NCBI RefSeq assembly: GCF_040802235.1
Contig: NC_133172.1
Coordinates: forward strand, 58,287,613-58,351,612
Direction of reading: 5' to 3'
From: Manis javanica
Lineage: Eukaryota; Chordata; Mammalia; Pholidota; Manidae
Length of the DNA stretch: 64,000 nt
Program-made: the position numbers and the translations under genes
Notes under the pieces: generated by a model
Database searches by the model: none
Told to the model about the DNA's origin: nothing
What the model saw: the letters and a program-made list of their open reading frames with translations, nothing else
Shown here: piece by piece, positions 1 to 12,689 of the stretch
How positions within the stretch are numbered: position 1 is the first letter of the stretch
How the letters are laid out: the number at the start of each line of letters is the position of its first letter

Positions 1-649
1 GGAGGGGCTCAAATGGTCAAAGTGGCTCGAATCCACATTTCTCAGGAGACAAAAAAAATGGCTACATGTAATATAATGTTAGTCTAAACCCTCCCTCCTT
101 CCTCTTCCCTATTCTTTCTTACCCTCTCTAACTTTCCACTCCATACAAATGCTTGTTCTGTTTCAGGTATAGTCACTTCATTCATTCATGCATTCATTCA
201 GCAATAACCAAGGCTGTGTTGGCATCTAATGGTGAGCAGACCCAGTGTCTTAGCCGTCCTCGGGGGGCATAGAGCACAGAGAAGGACGCCACACCATGGG
301 AGCAAGTCAGCAGATTCTGTGGAATGGTGGTGAGAAAAGAGGATGTGCCAGGAGGCGCCCAGGCTGCCGTGGGCCCCAGGCCTGGTTGCACGTGGATGGC
401 AGCAGGTAACAAGGTGAAATGGGCCATCGGGATAGAGAAAGGGGCATGGGCCTAGGCCTGGGATCAGGAGAGCACTTGGTGAATTTGGAAAACTTGGACT
501 GTGGGGTAGAAGGTGGACAGAAAAGCAGTTTTAGCCGGCCCCACAATCTATCCATACTCGGGTAAGAAACAGAATTGGCGTTAACTCAAAAGGAGTCCCC
601 AGTGGCTTCTTCAAGGACAATCAAGGATGGATAGTCATTTTTTAAATCG
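1..649. other. Intergenic, no recognised gene
   Basis: I see no gene here. A TTCATTCATTCAT-rich stretch near 178-205 followed by unique-looking sequence may be the end of an L2/MIR-type fossil. Short open frames lack any recognisable family. Confidence 0.5.
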
Positions 650-1515
650 TTTTTTTTTTTGAGATCTAACTCAGACACCATAAAATGCACTCTACTTAAA
701 GTATACAATTCAATGGTTTTAGTACATTCAATATTGTGTAACTATCACCACTGTCTAATTTTAGAACATTTTCATCATCCAATAAGAAATGCTGTACCCA
801 CTGGCAGTCACCCCTCATTCTCCACCCCCACCCCCAGTGCTGGGCAAGCACAAATCTACTTTCTATCTCTATGGATTTGCCTGGGCCGGCCATTTCATAT
901 AAATTGAATCATGCAATATGTGGGTTTTTTGTGATTGGCTTCTTTCACTTAGCACAATGTTTTCGAGGTTGAAACAACCTGTGTTGCTGCATGAATCAGC
1001 ACTTCCTTCCTTTTGTGGCTAAATAATATGCCACTGTATGAACAGACCACATTTTGTTTATCCGTTCATCAGTTGATATCCTCTGGATTGCTTCCTCTTT
1101 AGGGCTGTCATGAATATGCTGCTGTGAACATTCATGTACAAGTTTGTATGTGGACATATGTTTTCATTGCTCTTGGGTGGGTACCTTGGAGTGGAATTGC
1201 TGTGCCATATGATCACTGTGTTTAACATTCTGAAGAACTGCCAAGCCCTTTTTCAAAGTGGCTGCACCATCTTACATTCCCAGCAACGTAGCAGAGTCTC
1301 TGTATGTCCACAACCTTCCTAATTTGTCTGCTCTTTTTATTCTAGCCATCCTACATAAAGGAAATGGTATCTCATTGGGGTTTGGATTTGCATTTCCCTA
1401 ATAACTAATGATGGATATTGAACATCTCTCCCTGTGCTTATTGGCCATTTGTAGATCTGTGGGAAAGTATCTACTCAAATCCATTGCCATTTTAAATTGG
1501 GGCATTTGTCTTTTT

Positions 1516-1703
1516 TTCTTTTTGTATCATTAATCTACAATTACATGAAGAACATTATGTTTACTAGGCTCCCCCCTTCACCAAGTCCCCCCCACATACC
1601 CTGTTGGTCACTGTCCATCAGCGTAGTAAGATGCTGTAGAATCACTACTTGTCTTCTCTGTGTTGCACAGCCCTCCCCGTGCTCCCCACAAACTATACAT
1701 GCA
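1516..1703 (-). mobile_element. Young L1 3'-end fragment, antisense, with 16-bp TSD
   Basis: The sequence gggcatttgtcttttt occurs at 1500-1515 and again at 1704-1719, bracketing about 190 bp of L1 3'UTR-type sequence that begins after a T-rich run. It is 5'-truncated as usual for L1 and has inserted into the older L1. The same 3' sequence recurs at about 2250, 15320 and 45940. Confidence 0.85.
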
Positions 1704-1890
1704 GGGCATTTGTCTTTTTATTGCTGAGTTATAAGAGCTCTTTATATATGGTACATATAAATCCCTTATCAAATATATGATGTGAAATATTTTCTCCCAT
1801 TCTGTAGGTAGTTTTTTTACTTTCTCAATGGTACCCTTTGAACTATAGAAGTTATAAAATTCTGATAAAGTCCAATTTACTGATTTTTTT

Positions 1891-3028
1891 TATTAAGGTA
1901 TTTTTGATATACACTCTTATGAAGGTTTCACATGAAAAAACAATGTGGTTACTACCTTCACCCATGTTATCATGTCCCCCCCATGCTCCATGGCAGTCAC
2001 TGCCCCTCAGTGTAGTAAGATGCCACAGAGTCACTCTTTGCCTTCTCTGTGCTACACTGTCTTCCCCATGTTCCCCCCACACTATGTGTGCCAATCATAA
2101 TACCCCTCATCCCCTTCTCCCTCCCTCCCCACCTGCCCTCCCCCACCCCTCCTTCTTGGCAACCACTAGTCCCTTGTTGGAGTCTGTGGGTCTGTTTCTG
2201 TTTTGTTCCTTAAGTTTTTTATTATTTTTATTTTTATTTTTATTTTTTGGTATCATTAATCTACAATTACATGAAGAACATTATGTTTACTAGGCTCCCC
2301 CCTTCACCAAGTCCCCCCCAAATACCCCGTTGGTCACTGTCCATCAGCGTAGTAAGATGCTGTAGAATCACTACTTGTCTTCTCTGTGTTGTACAGACCT
2401 CCCTATGCCCCGCCCACATTGTACATGTTAATCATAAGGCCCCCTTTCTTCCCCTCCGCGCCTTCTCCCTCCCTTCCCACCCATCCTCCCCAGTCCCTTC
2501 CCCTTTGGTAACTGTTAGTCCCTTCTTGGAGTCTGTGAGTCTGCTGCTGTTTTGTTCCTTCAGTTTTGCTTCGTTGTTATACTCCACAGATGAGTGAAAT
2601 CATTTGGTACTTGTCTTTCTCTGCCTGGCTTATTTCACTGAGCATAATGTCCTCCAGCTCCATCCATGTTGTTGCAAATGGTAGGATTTGTTTCTTTCTT
2701 ATGGCTGAATAGTATTCCATTGTGTATATGTACCACATCTTCTTTATTCATTCATCTACAGATGGACACTTAGGTTGCTTCCATATCTTAGCTATTGTAA
2801 ATAGTGCTACAATAAACATAGGGGTGTATATGTCTTTTTGAATCTGAGAAATTATATTCCTTGGGTAAATTCCTAGGAGTGGAATTCCTAGGTCAAATGG
2901 TATTTCTATTTTTAGTTTTTGATGAACCTCCATATTGCTTTCTGCAATGGTTGAACTAGCTTACATTCCCACCAGCAGTGTAGGAGGGGTCCCCTTTCTC
3001 CACATCCTTGCCAGCATTTGTTGTTCTC
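1891..3028 (-). mobile_element. Young L1 3' portion, antisense, itself carrying a nested L1 3' end
   Basis: Bracketed by near-identical flanks, tccaattta(t)ctgattttt, at 1871-1889 and about 3029-3047, a probable TSD. The outer copy begins 'attaaggta...catgaaggtttcacatg', the subfamily also seen at 60190. A second copy begins at a (TTTTA)n tract near 2217-2247 and uses the other 3' end type. The rest (to 3028) is antisense ORF2 C-terminal sequence. Confidence 0.8.
2215..2551 (-). mobile_element. Nested L1 3' fragment inside the 1891-3028 L1
   Basis: Starts at an A/T-rich tail and repeats the L1 3'UTR already read once at 1900-2210. The words 'ctgttttgttcctt' lie on both sides (about 2198 and 2550). 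Because both elements share that sequence, the right edge is uncertain. Confidence 0.55.
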
Positions 3029-3270
3029 CAATTTATCTGATTTTTAAAAATCTCTTCTGCTTTTGGTGTCATATCTAAGAAACTGCTACTTAACCTATGG
3101 TCCCAAAGATTTAATCCTATGTTTGCTTCTATGAGTTTTACAGTTTAAGCTCTTACATTTAGGTCTGTGATCCATTTTGAGTTAATTTTTGTACACAGTG
3201 TGAGGTAGGGGTCCTCCTTCATTCTTTTGCATATGGATATCCAGTTGCCCCAGCATAAAAGTCACCTTTT

Positions 3271-3884
3271 AGGATTGATAAATCTTCCAGACAGAAAGAA
3301 AAATGTATCGCCCTTTCCTCCATCACTGCCTGAAGATGTTTCCTTCAACCAGCGAGAAGCAGCCGTGGGGCAGATCTGTGCTGGTCCCAGCAAGGCCTTG
3401 GTTCAGAGACAAGGAAAGCAAGATGGAAGCCTCAGTCAGCGGTGGTTTCCGTGGCTCCTTCTACAGTGGAGATCGAAGGTGTCCACCTCCATCTCCTTCA
3501 CTGAGTCTTGGCCAAGTTCCAGGTGAGTCCAGCATATGGGCACTCAATTCTGAGTCGTATGCCCTGGAGAGTTTTTCTAGGACTTTCTTTCTTTAACTAC
3601 ATCTCTGTGTGCCAGGAAGGCTGAGGGGGGCTGATCTTCCCAGCTATCCAAACCCATTCCAAGAGGTAGGGGAGCTGGTGGGTGGATTTGGGAGCAGTGA
3701 AAGACACAGGCTGCCTGGTTTTGTCTTCAGTCTGCCCTTTGGGTTGGGCAGGCAAGAGGCCTTAGCCTAATTCAGGGTTCTTTAAATTACCACTGGAATT
3801 ATTGTGGGAAAAACAGTATGTCTCCATCATCTGTGTATGTTCTTTAGTTAAGGCAGGAACTGAGCTTTCTGATTACAATAATAT
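3271..3884. other. Intergenic stretch with open frames and a consensus splice donor, no recognised gene
   Basis: Two overlapping plus-strand open frames (within 3227-3596) lie beside a consensus donor TTCCAG|GTGAGT at 3523. I recognise no protein family and no partner acceptor in frame. Probably chance, but noted. Confidence 0.3.
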
Positions 3885-4130
3885 CAGCAACATAATGACA
3901 GATGCCATGCATTGGCCACTCATGCTGTGCCAGACAGCACACTGAAACTCTTCACATGCTGGTTCTCACCTCATCCTTGCAACACCTCTGAAATGGGTCC
4001 TGGTATAGGTTCCCAATTTATGGATGAGTAAACTAAGTCTCAAACCAGTTAAGTAACTTGCCCAAGATCACACAAATGGTCTCCAAGACTCCAAAGTCCA
4101 GCTTCCTAACCACTACTTGTACTGCCTACC
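3885..4130 (-). repeat. MIR SINE fossil
   Basis: Reads as the reverse complement of MIR, with the recognisable core around 'ggatgagtaaactaag' and 'aagtaacttgcccaagatc' followed by 'cctaaccactacttg'. Diverged. Confidence 0.8.
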
Positions 4131-4409
4131 CTTACGGATGTCTTCACCTTCAGGGCTCAGAACAGTGCCCGGGACAAGGTGGGTGCTTCATTAAAGGACA
4201 GCAGAGCGGGTGAGAGCAGGGCCTCCAGGCTCCAGGTTTTTGATATGTTCAAAACCTGATGCTGCTTCAGTTTCATCGTCCATAAAATGGAGCTCTCATT
4301 CCTCATGTGAAGAGGCGTTGTGCGGCTTCAGTGAAGGATGCCTGACACATAGGAGTTGCTCAGTACATTTTAGCTCTTGTATTAATGAGCCTTAAAAGTC
4401 ATTAAGAGG

Positions 4410-4590
4410 TTGAATTTTGGCTCCCAACCCTTACTAGTCATATGACCTTTGATAAGTCATTTAACATCTCTGTGCCTCCGGTTCCTCATCTGTGAAATGG
4501 GGATAAGAAAACACATTGCACAGGGCTACAGTGAGGATTAAAGCAGTGTTCTTAGAGCCCTTAGAAGTGCCTGCCACTTACTCATCCCCA
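4410..4590 (+). repeat. MIR SINE fossil
   Basis: MIR in forward orientation: 'tcatatgacctttgataag', 'cctcatctgtgaaatgggg' and 'gtgaggattaaa' occur in the expected order and spacing. Confidence 0.8.
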
Positions 4591-4974
4591 CCTGTGCTGA
4601 GATGCAGAGGGTGCTACTTGGAAACTCATGAATGAAGATGGTGTTCCTGTCTTTAGGAAGGCCTCCCTCATGGCATGGTGAGAGAGGGAGGGGTCAGCTT
4701 CCCAGGACCCAGAGGAATCCACCCACCCAGGTGACCAATGGCAGCAGAGATGACATGGGCAGACCCCTGGCACACCCAAATAGCCATCGCATAGCAGTCT
4801 AATCAGGCGTGATCAGAAGACCCTCAAAGGGTATCTGAGTCATGTGGTCTCAGCCTGAAAAGCCACCATGTCCGAGGATTGCTGTGACAATTCAAGGGAT
4901 AGTACCAGGGCACGAGGAGGTGTGGTCTAGGATGGGAAGTCCACATGGTAGACTATATTCTTGTCTAAAATATG

Positions 4975-5410
4975 CTGTATGAGTTTCTTAAAGCTGCTGT
5001 GACAAGTGACCACACACTCAGTGGCATAAAACAGCACAAATTTATCCTTACAGTTGTGGAGGTTAGATGTCCATGACGAGTCTCATGGGACTAAAATCAA
5101 GGTGTCAGAAAGGCAGCTTCCTTCTGGAAGCTCCAGGGGGGGCGTCTGATTCCTTGACTTTTCCAGCGTCCTCATGCCTCGGCTCCTGGTCCTGCGTCAC
5201 CTCACCCTCTGTCCCCTGCCTGCCCCACCACATCACCTTCTTTCCTCCTATTGTCAAATCTCCCTCTGCTTCCCTCTTAGAAAAACTCCCATGATCACAT
5301 TTAGGGCCCCCCATATAATCCAGGTCAGTCTCCCTATCTTAAAATCCTTAGGTTTATGACATATACAAGGTCCCTTCCAGGGATGAGGACCTGGGCATCT
5401 TGGGGACCAT
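4975..5410. repeat. Old interspersed repeat, family not named
   Basis: Resembles a common mammalian repeat that reads 'aagctgctgtgacaa ... cataaaacagcacaaattta ... gttgtggaggttagatgtcc ... atcaaggtgtcag'. I recognise the pattern but cannot name the family with confidence. Open frames inside it are not genes. Confidence 0.5.
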
Positions 5411-5739
5411 TACCCAGCCTGCCACAAGCACCTAGCTCTTAATGCCCTCGAAAAATACTGGTTGAGGGACTGTGTGAACGTCAGCCACTTAGTGTTGCGA
5501 TCGGCACCATCATCCCGACTCGTCCCTCTCGGGAATTACCCCAAAAACACGTGGTCTCCTCACCTTTGCGTCCTGCTCGCATCGCACCTTGAGTGGATTT
5601 CCTGACCCTGATTTACCAGCGCAGTCGCTTCTTCCTCCATCGCACCCGATGCCTTTGCCCGCTTGACCGCCTTTGCCCTGGTGCACCTTCTGCTGCCTAG
5701 CAAACCGGAAAATGTACTTATTCATTACGGTTATTGGTA

Positions 5740-5870
5740 TTTGTCCCCCTTCCTCACTAGAATGTAAGCTCAAGGATTACATCCGGGACAAGGATCTCTC
5801 TCTGTTTTAGTCCCAGATGTATCCTAGGGGGTTCCAGCTCTGTGTCTGGCGCACTGTAGGGCTCACTTCC
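5740..5870 (+). repeat. L2 LINE 3'-end fossil
   Basis: L2 3' pattern 'gaatgtaagctcaagga', 'tctctgttttagtccc' and 'gtctggcgcactgtagg' in order. The flanking 5420-5740 and 5870-6950 hold nothing I recognise. Confidence 0.65.
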
Positions 5871-6949
5871 CGATTTTCGCGTGAATGTGTGAACTGAACG
5901 GCCTCCCCACCTTTCTCTTGGCTGGGAGTCTGGCCCTTTATCTTTCGTGGGTGATCTTGGCTTTCATTGCCTGTGGTGAAGCCAATTGATTCCAGGCGAA
6001 CCGCAGATTATCCATTCACAGGCCTCCACCCTGTTCCATTAACACATGGGCAGTTTTGATCTCTACAGCACACCAACCTCGATTCTTATCTCCACCAAGA
6101 CTTGCGAAAGGGAAATGGATGGTTTGGCTTCGGGTATTTATCAGAGGATAAACTTTGCAGAATGCAGACGATTGCGGAGTGGGGAGGGTGAGCTGCCCCT
6201 GGCGGAAGCGGCTGCGGTTTGTAATGCTGGCTCATACTGCTTCTGCCGGTCTGCCCGGAGGTGATGAGTCTGTGGTATCTGCAGGTGGTCAGGCTCGGGA
6301 TGTCCACTGTAGTGGGGTCTGGAGCACCCCACTGCAGGGTGGGCTTCAGGGTGCCCATGGGCTTCCTGAACTGTATGTGAATGTTTTGTGTGGATGTATG
6401 TTCTTAAGGACAGTGGAGTCCATAGCTTGTATCAGTTTCTCGACAGGGCAGGTGAAGAACTTCTGCTTTGCCCCTGCTGTGGGGGCTCTGTGATTCTGGG
6501 ACTCATGACCCGTATCTCAAAGTAACAGACTGTGCACGGCTCAGAAAGGAAAGGCACAAGTTTGAAAGGCATGTCCCGTTCTCTCCAGCCCTACCTCCTA
6601 ACAAGTGCCCAAGCTATTGTGCTCAAGAGGCTGAACCAGGCACAGGTCAAATCTCCAGGTGACCCATCTCAATGTTTTCAAGATTCTGGGCACTTCTTGA
6701 AGCCTCAGTTTTTCTCATAGGCAGAATTTTGATGGCTCTATTTTCTTTGATTTTTGTGTGCATATGAAACTGCTTCAAGGGTACAGAATGTTATAGAATT
6801 GCAAAGTATTAATGACAAAGGGAAGAGGGGCCCTATTTGCTATGTGGCAACAGACTGGCTTGTTTCCTACTGCCTCCCTCCCTCCGTTCATCCCAGAAAC
6901 ATTTCATTTCCTCACAACATGTAGAAAAGCTACTGCATATGTGACAAAG

Positions 6950-7085
6950 CTTTACAGAAAACAACAACCTTCATAAAACTCATGAATAAGCTGAGGTCCA
7001 GGGAGCTTATGCCACTTGTTCCAAATCACGCAGCTGGAAAGCGATGGGGCAGAGCCTGACTGAAAACCTAATTTTGTTTGATGCC
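6950..7085 (-). repeat. MIR SINE fossil
   Basis: Diverged reverse-complement MIR core: 'aataagctgaggtccaggga ... cacttgttccaaatcacgc' and then 'gcagagcctgactg'. Confidence 0.55.
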
Positions 7086-8099
7086 AACAGCAATGTTGAC
7101 CATCATTGTCCACCTTAAAAAAAAGGCAGAAGAGAGGGGAGCTACCTAGCCTAGGAGGTGGGGGGCGGTGGGGGGTGTCTAGCAAATAGAGCCCCTTGAA
7201 ATCTGTGTTATACCTTAAAATGCATGCTCATGTTACAGGGTACTCCATACAACGCCCAGGCTTGTTTTAGTATCCAAGAACTTCCCAGCCATCTTTAAGT
7301 ACAAGTGATGCTTTGGGACCCGGTGGAGCTCTTTGCTACAATCCCCACCACAAGCATTTTCCACGGCAGGTGCATGTTGTTTGAGTCTTATCTCCTGGAG
7401 GGCAAGATCTGAATCTGATTCCTCCTTTCCCCACCCAAGGCCCATCCCAGTACACACCATGAAACAGATAATGAATTTGGCAAATACTTATTGAATTCCT
7501 GCCTAACCAAGTCAGATGCCACGGGAGATACAGACGGCTATGATGTGGTCCCAGCTCTGAGGACATTTACAACTGAGCTGGAGAGGCCAAACTTCTGGAA
7601 TCTGCTCGAAAAAGATCTTCCCAAGACTCTTGGCACAGCATTCTAAAAGCGTGGGACTGTAATATAGCAGTAGAAGAAATGATAGGCAATTAGACACAAA
7701 ACAGAAAGTTTCATTAAATAGGACAAATTTTGTGAAAAGTGACAACCTGTTCCTCTGGAAAGGTAGCATTGTGTTAATTAAAGAGCACACCTTGAAGTCG
7801 CAGAGTATGAATTACTGATGTTGAAACCGGCCTTTCCCAAGAGAGAAACGCTGGCAACAGGGTCACCTGCTCTAGATGCTATCTGTTTTGCCAGAAGGGT
7901 CTCAGTCTCTGATTGGTTGGCCTCTGAGGGTTATGTTCAGAACATCAGCAGCATGGATAGACCCATGTTCCTTTCTGACAAACTTGGGTAGGTTCTGGGT
8001 TTATTAGATTCAGTCTGTTCATCACATGGTTACGGAGCTCACCGTGTAAGTGCCGAGGCAGGGATGCATGATGACACACTCACAGACTTTGCAATGACA

Positions 8100-8270
8100 C
8101 GGGAGTCAAAACCCCAGCTCCTCCACAGAGTTGAGCTGAGGGACATGGGACAGAGTTTCGCCTCTCTGGGGATTGGTTTTTAAACCATAGCACAGAGATC
8201 TTAATACTTGTAGGTTGTTGTAAAGGTTCGTTGGGGTGATGGACATAAAGCTCCCTTCACGGGGAATTTC
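8100..8270 (+). repeat. MIR SINE fossil
   Basis: Forward MIR-like order: 'gagtcaaaaccccagctcc', 'gggacatgggacagagtttc', 'gcctctctggggattgg', then 'ggttgttgtaaaggttcg'. Strongly diverged. The stretch 7090-8100 shows nothing recognised. Confidence 0.5.
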
Positions 8271-8424
8271 TCCAAGTAAGAACTCCACAAATAGGTACTA
8301 GGAGAAGTGGCAACTGTCAAAAAATGAAGGAAATGATCTCTGATTTCAAGAAACTCCCAGTATAGTGAAAAGACTAGATTATTTAACAGATAAATGTCAT
8401 TAGTGCAATGGATATGACTTTTTT

Positions 8425-8625
8425 AAAAAGTGAACATTTACTGAGCACATACTATGTGCTGGATATGGTGCTAAACAACTGTACCTGGATAATATCATTT
8501 GATTCTGCACAAAACTGTATGCAGAAGGAATTGTTCCCAATGAGGAATCTGAGCCTGGTAGTTTGAGTAACAGGCCCAGGGTCACAAAGCTGAAAGGGGA
8601 CAGATGCAGGGTTTGAACCCAGAAG
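8425..8625 (-). repeat. MIR SINE fossil
   Basis: Reverse-complement MIR: 'catttactgagcacatac', 'tatgtgctggatatggtgc', 'cagggtcacaaagctgaaag' and 'gggtttgaacccagaag', the last being the tRNA-derived B-box region. Confidence 0.8.
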
Positions 8626-9109
8626 TAGATTTCAAGGCACGAGCAATGAGAGAGAAAGAACTCCAGAGAGGCTTCACAGAGGCATGGCATCACTCCCAGA
8701 ATGGTGGCGAGCAGCAGTCTTTCAGGCACCAAAGTCCTGGGAGAAGGAGCCCAGAGGGAGAGAAAAGCAGCTACGAAGAGCTGCAGGATGTACAGCTTGT
8801 CCCGTCCAGGAGCTCAGGTGCGTCTGTGCAGTGGGTCTGGGGTGGAGGATGGCGGAGAGCTAGGTGAGCAGGCAGGGGCCCAGATGGTGGGACACCTCAG
8901 GTGCCAGGCACTGGCTCTTGAACTTTCACCTGGGGGAAGCGGGGGAGCAATGTAGGATGAGAAAGACAGGATCACTGGTGTGGATGGAATGTAATCTATC
9001 TGCCTGTGTTCAAAGAGGAAATGACTCTGGGCAGTGTATTTGAATAATTAGACTGTATCATATTTTCCAACTCAATTACTACATTCTAGATATTGTTTAT
9101 ATGCAAGTC

Positions 9110-9265
9110 TCACCTTCTCTCCCACCAGTCTCTTAAGTCCCTTAAATGTTGACTAATTGCTTCTGTTCTCTTCCTGTTTTCCTAGTGCCTGGCATGTGGT
9201 AGGTGCTTTAAAAATCTGTGGAATAATTGAAGGATTGAAAGCATGAATGAATGAATGAGTCTCTG
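9110..9265 (+). repeat. L2/MIR-type 3'-end fossil
   Basis: 'gtgcctggcatgtggtaggt' then a short TGAATGAA repeat at about 9243-9258, typical of the 3' terminus of CR1-like LINEs. 8630-9110 contains nothing recognised. Confidence 0.6.
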
Positions 9266-9404
9266 AAGAATTTAATTTTGAGCTAGATTTAAGAAAATGC
9301 ATGTATTTGAGGTGTATCATAGGCCTTAATGTGAAAGGGAACCAAAAAAGCTTTGAGAAGCAGGCATAGAATATCATCATGGTTGCAAAGATTTTTAAAC
9401 AGAA

Positions 9405-10320
9405 TTTGAAAAGCACTAGCCGTAAGAGATAAATTGAACTACATTAAAATTAAGAATTTCTGTTCATCAAAGACACCACTCAGAGAGTAAAAAGACAAGC
9501 CCACAGATAGGGAGGGGAAGTCTGTGTTTCTATATATAAAATGAAGGTCTTCTATAAATCAATTAGAAAGTCCAATTTGTAAAAATGAAGCAAAACTTAA
9601 GTACTTAAAATACATTTATATAGTCAGGTGGTCAAAAAGCATATAAAAGATGCTCAACGTCATTATTCATTAGGGAAAAACAAATTAAAATACCACCACA
9701 CACCCACCAGAAGAGGTGTAATTAAAAAGGCTGACATCACCAGTTACGGGAGGATGTGGAGCAACTGCACCTCTCATGCAGGACTGGTGGGTGTTTAGTT
9801 GGGTACAACCACTTTGGGAAACTGGCAGTTATCTGCAAGGGCTGAACATGTGCCACGACCCAGTGATTGAACTCTTGGGCCCATGGACAAGGGAAAAAGT
9901 GCATATATCTCACCCAAGGATTTGAGAATGTTCATAACAGCTCATTATAATACCCCAAACTAGAAACAATCCGAACACCCACCAACAGGAGAGTGGGTAA
10001 ATTGTATCATATTCACACACAATAGAATAGTCACAGTAACAAAGACCGAGCTATTGCCACAAGCAAGAAAATGGAAGAATTTCAAAGATATTGTATTGGG
10101 AGAAAGAAGCCAAACAAAAAAGGCTCAAGAACAGGAAAAAACCATCCATAGTGAAAGAGGTCAGAACAGTGGTTTGCTCCGGGAGATACTGACTGGAAAC
10201 GGGCCTGTGGGAACCTTCTGGTTACTGGAAATGTTCCGTAGCTGGTGATTTCACAGGTGCATCCATGTGATGAGTGCACTTTACTATATGTTATGCCTCA
10301 ATAAAGATGCTTTTTAAAGA
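9405..10320 (+). mobile_element. Old L1 (L1M-type) ORF2 end and 3'UTR
   Basis: Sense-strand L1: 'catcaaagacaccactcag', 'tgctcaacgtcattattc', 'ggaggatgtggagcaactg', 'cccaaactagaaacaatcc' and a 3' end with AATAAA near 10300. Too decayed to code. Confidence 0.85.
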
Positions 10321-10734
10321 TAATAAATATATTACAGCATTAACTGGTTTCCAGACTTGCTAGTTAAAAAGAGGTGTAACATATTCCAGAAAATATAAGA
10401 ATGAATTTAAATGTTAAAATAAAATTAAAGGCCTGGAGCATGAAATGGAAGTAGAATGGGGTGGTTAAGAGCAGGAGTAGGAAATGAAAATTGAAGCTGG
10501 AGTTAGAAAATAGATTAAATTCCCCTAAAGCAAAGCATTAACATCAGGGAGAAACAGGCCTGAGGTGTCAACCCAGCCCTGGAGGGGATAGAGCTGGTAG
10601 GTTCTGGGATGAAGAGACTAGATTCTAACTTGAAAGTCAACTAGAAGCTAATCATTCCTGGGCCGGGCAGGGATGCCATTAAAAACCAGGACGACAATCC
10701 ACGGTGTGAAGACAGTGATAAGAAACCTAACAAA

Positions 10735-10890
10735 ACTACTTAGCATTTATTGGGCATCTGCTATGTGCCAGACCCTGGTGTCAGCGCGTCATTATTTAAT
10801 CCTTACAACCACTCTGGTTACTGCGATTATCCCAATTTTACAGAGGGAGGAACTACAGAAGTGGAGTAATTTACCCGGTGTCTCCAAGAG
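10735..10890 (-). repeat. MIR SINE fossil
   Basis: Reverse-complement MIR: 'agcatttattgggcatctgc', 'tatgtgccagaccctgg', 'tttaatccttacaaccac', 'cccaattttacagaggg'. 10320-10735 and 10890-11400 show nothing recognised. Confidence 0.8.
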
Positions 10891-11399
10891 TAGGACAAAG
10901 AGACCAGGGGGAGGCAGGGAATGAGTTAAAGGATTCAAATGGCCTCACAAGCTTTAACCAGGTCTAGGAGCAGGCAAGTGACTTACATGCTACAAGTTCT
11001 GCAGTGCTGCAGAGTAAACCGGCTCATTGTACACCCGCAGTGCACTGGCCAGAATTCCAGGGAGAGGACCTACTGAGTACGTTTTACAATCTCTCTGTTA
11101 TACAAACAACGTTCAATACCCAGACTAAATTGAAAAGTGCAGAATGGTGTGCCTGGAAGGGGGGAAAATAAAGGTTCATGCATGGGACTTGGTTTTATAG
11201 AAGTTATTGGGGCAACCTATGCTCAGAGCTGTTAAGATGGGACTTTGTAAGGTCTGGGAATTTCATTTCACATTCCCTGAATCGCTCTTGATAATCCATC
11301 TTCCTTCACGTGGGCAATGTCAGGTTAGGCAGCAGTGGATAAAAAACTCCAGGAAGATTTTCTCCCTTTTCCCCTCCCTTCCTCCTATTTCTTTTTTTC

Positions 11400-11870
11400 A
11401 GTAAGTGTATCTTTATTGTGCACTATTATATTCCACAGTTGTTTTAGAGGCTGGGGATACAATGACAGATAAAATAGGAAGTTCCTGCTGGGCCCCATGA
11501 AACCTATATTACAGTTGGGGGAGATACACACTACACAACTATGCATCTTTACTTTTAGTGAGTGAATGCAGTGAGGAATAGTGAAGCTGGTTACGGGGAG
11601 GCCTTTCTGAGGAGTGGACAATTGAGCTCTGATCTAAGTAAAGCAAAAGAGCGAGCTATGAGAACATGAGGGAAGACATTCAGGCTGAGAATGCAGTGCA
11701 AAGGCCCTGAGGTGGGCACAGTGACACCTGCTCCAAGAAGAACAGGAAGGCTGGCTTGGTTAGCGCCGCTGAGGCAGAGAGTGGTAGGGGGCAAAGGCTG
11801 GATCCCACAGGACTTCGTAGGCCACAGACGGGAAGCCACTGGAGGGTTTTGCACTGGGAATTGACCTGAT
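11400..11870 (-). repeat. L2 LINE fossil
   Basis: Reverse-complement L2: 'gtatctttattgtgcactat', 'gaggctggggatacaatgac', then 'ggcctttctgaggagtgg' and 'aggccctgaggtggg' further along. 11870-12340 holds nothing recognised. Confidence 0.7.
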
Positions 11871-12339
11871 CTGATTAACTTATGGGGAGAAAGAACTCCT
11901 AAGGGGGCAAGAGGAAAAGCAAGGAGAGCAGCTAGGAGGCTATTCCCAGAGTCCAGGGAAGTTGGGGGGAGGCTGGATCAGAGCAGTGCTGGTGGAGGCT
12001 GTGAGACTAGGCTGGCCTCAGGGGACGGTCTGCAGGGGGAACCGCAGGATTTGCTGATGAATTGGATGAAGGGCATGAGAGACAGGTCAAGAATGTCTGT
12101 AAGTGTCTGTCCTTCTGTCCCCAGATGAATGATGCCACCACTTATTTGGAGAATGATTAGGTTTAAGGGGTAAACACAGGAGTTTGTTTTCTCTCATGTT
12201 AGGCAGCAGATGTCTGTTACTCCACTGGAGATGTCAGCAGGCTCTTGGATATACCTGCTTGGAGTTCAGTGGGGAATTGTGGAAAACAACATCTGAGGTC
12301 ATCTCCCTCAGACAGAAAGTCTCAGTTCTCCCTACCTAT

Positions 12340-12425
12340 TAACATGTATTCATTCAGCAAATATTGATTACCTACTACTGTGTGTCAGGCACTGTGCTGG
12401 GTGCTGAGAACGGCATGGATTGGAT
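12340..12425 (-). repeat. L2 LINE 3'-end fragment
   Basis: 'tattcattcagcaaatattg' followed by 'gtcaggcactgtgctgggtg', the L2 terminus in reverse orientation. The open frame running on from here to 12681 shows no family resemblance. Confidence 0.65.
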
Positions 12426-12689
12426 CAGAAACAGTCATGATCACTATCTTGATTACAACTCAATTAGTTCATTGAGACACTTCTCTGAATATGGTGCAAA
12501 TACATACAATCAACTCTCAAGAGTTATAAATATTGAAATGTTCTCTGACTCAGCAATTTGGAAGAGCTTAGATTTTCCGAAAGAAACTATATATAGATTT
12601 GGACAAATGACAGAGTTACCCAATAAAATATTTGAAGCCCGCCTTAAAATGAATCAGAAGAGACTGTCTCAAGCAAATTAGCATTTACA

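Larger units (their letters stand above)
650..3270 (-). mobile_element. Old L1 (L1M-type) 3' portion, antisense, broken by younger L1 insertions
   Basis: A T-tract at about 650 is followed by antisense old L1 3'UTR and ORF2-end sequence. Its pieces (650-1500, 1720-1890, 3029-3270) line up as one element when the younger insertions at 1516-1703 and 1891-3028 are removed. The L1-type stretches match the usual L1 order (for example the part reading 'cattgccattttaa' and, after the gap, 'cttttggtgtcatatc'). Decay is heavy, with no open frame. Confidence 0.8.

Noticed and set aside
12364-12681. A 105-codon plus-strand frame
   Set aside because: Begins inside an L2 3' end, has no motif and no splice context.
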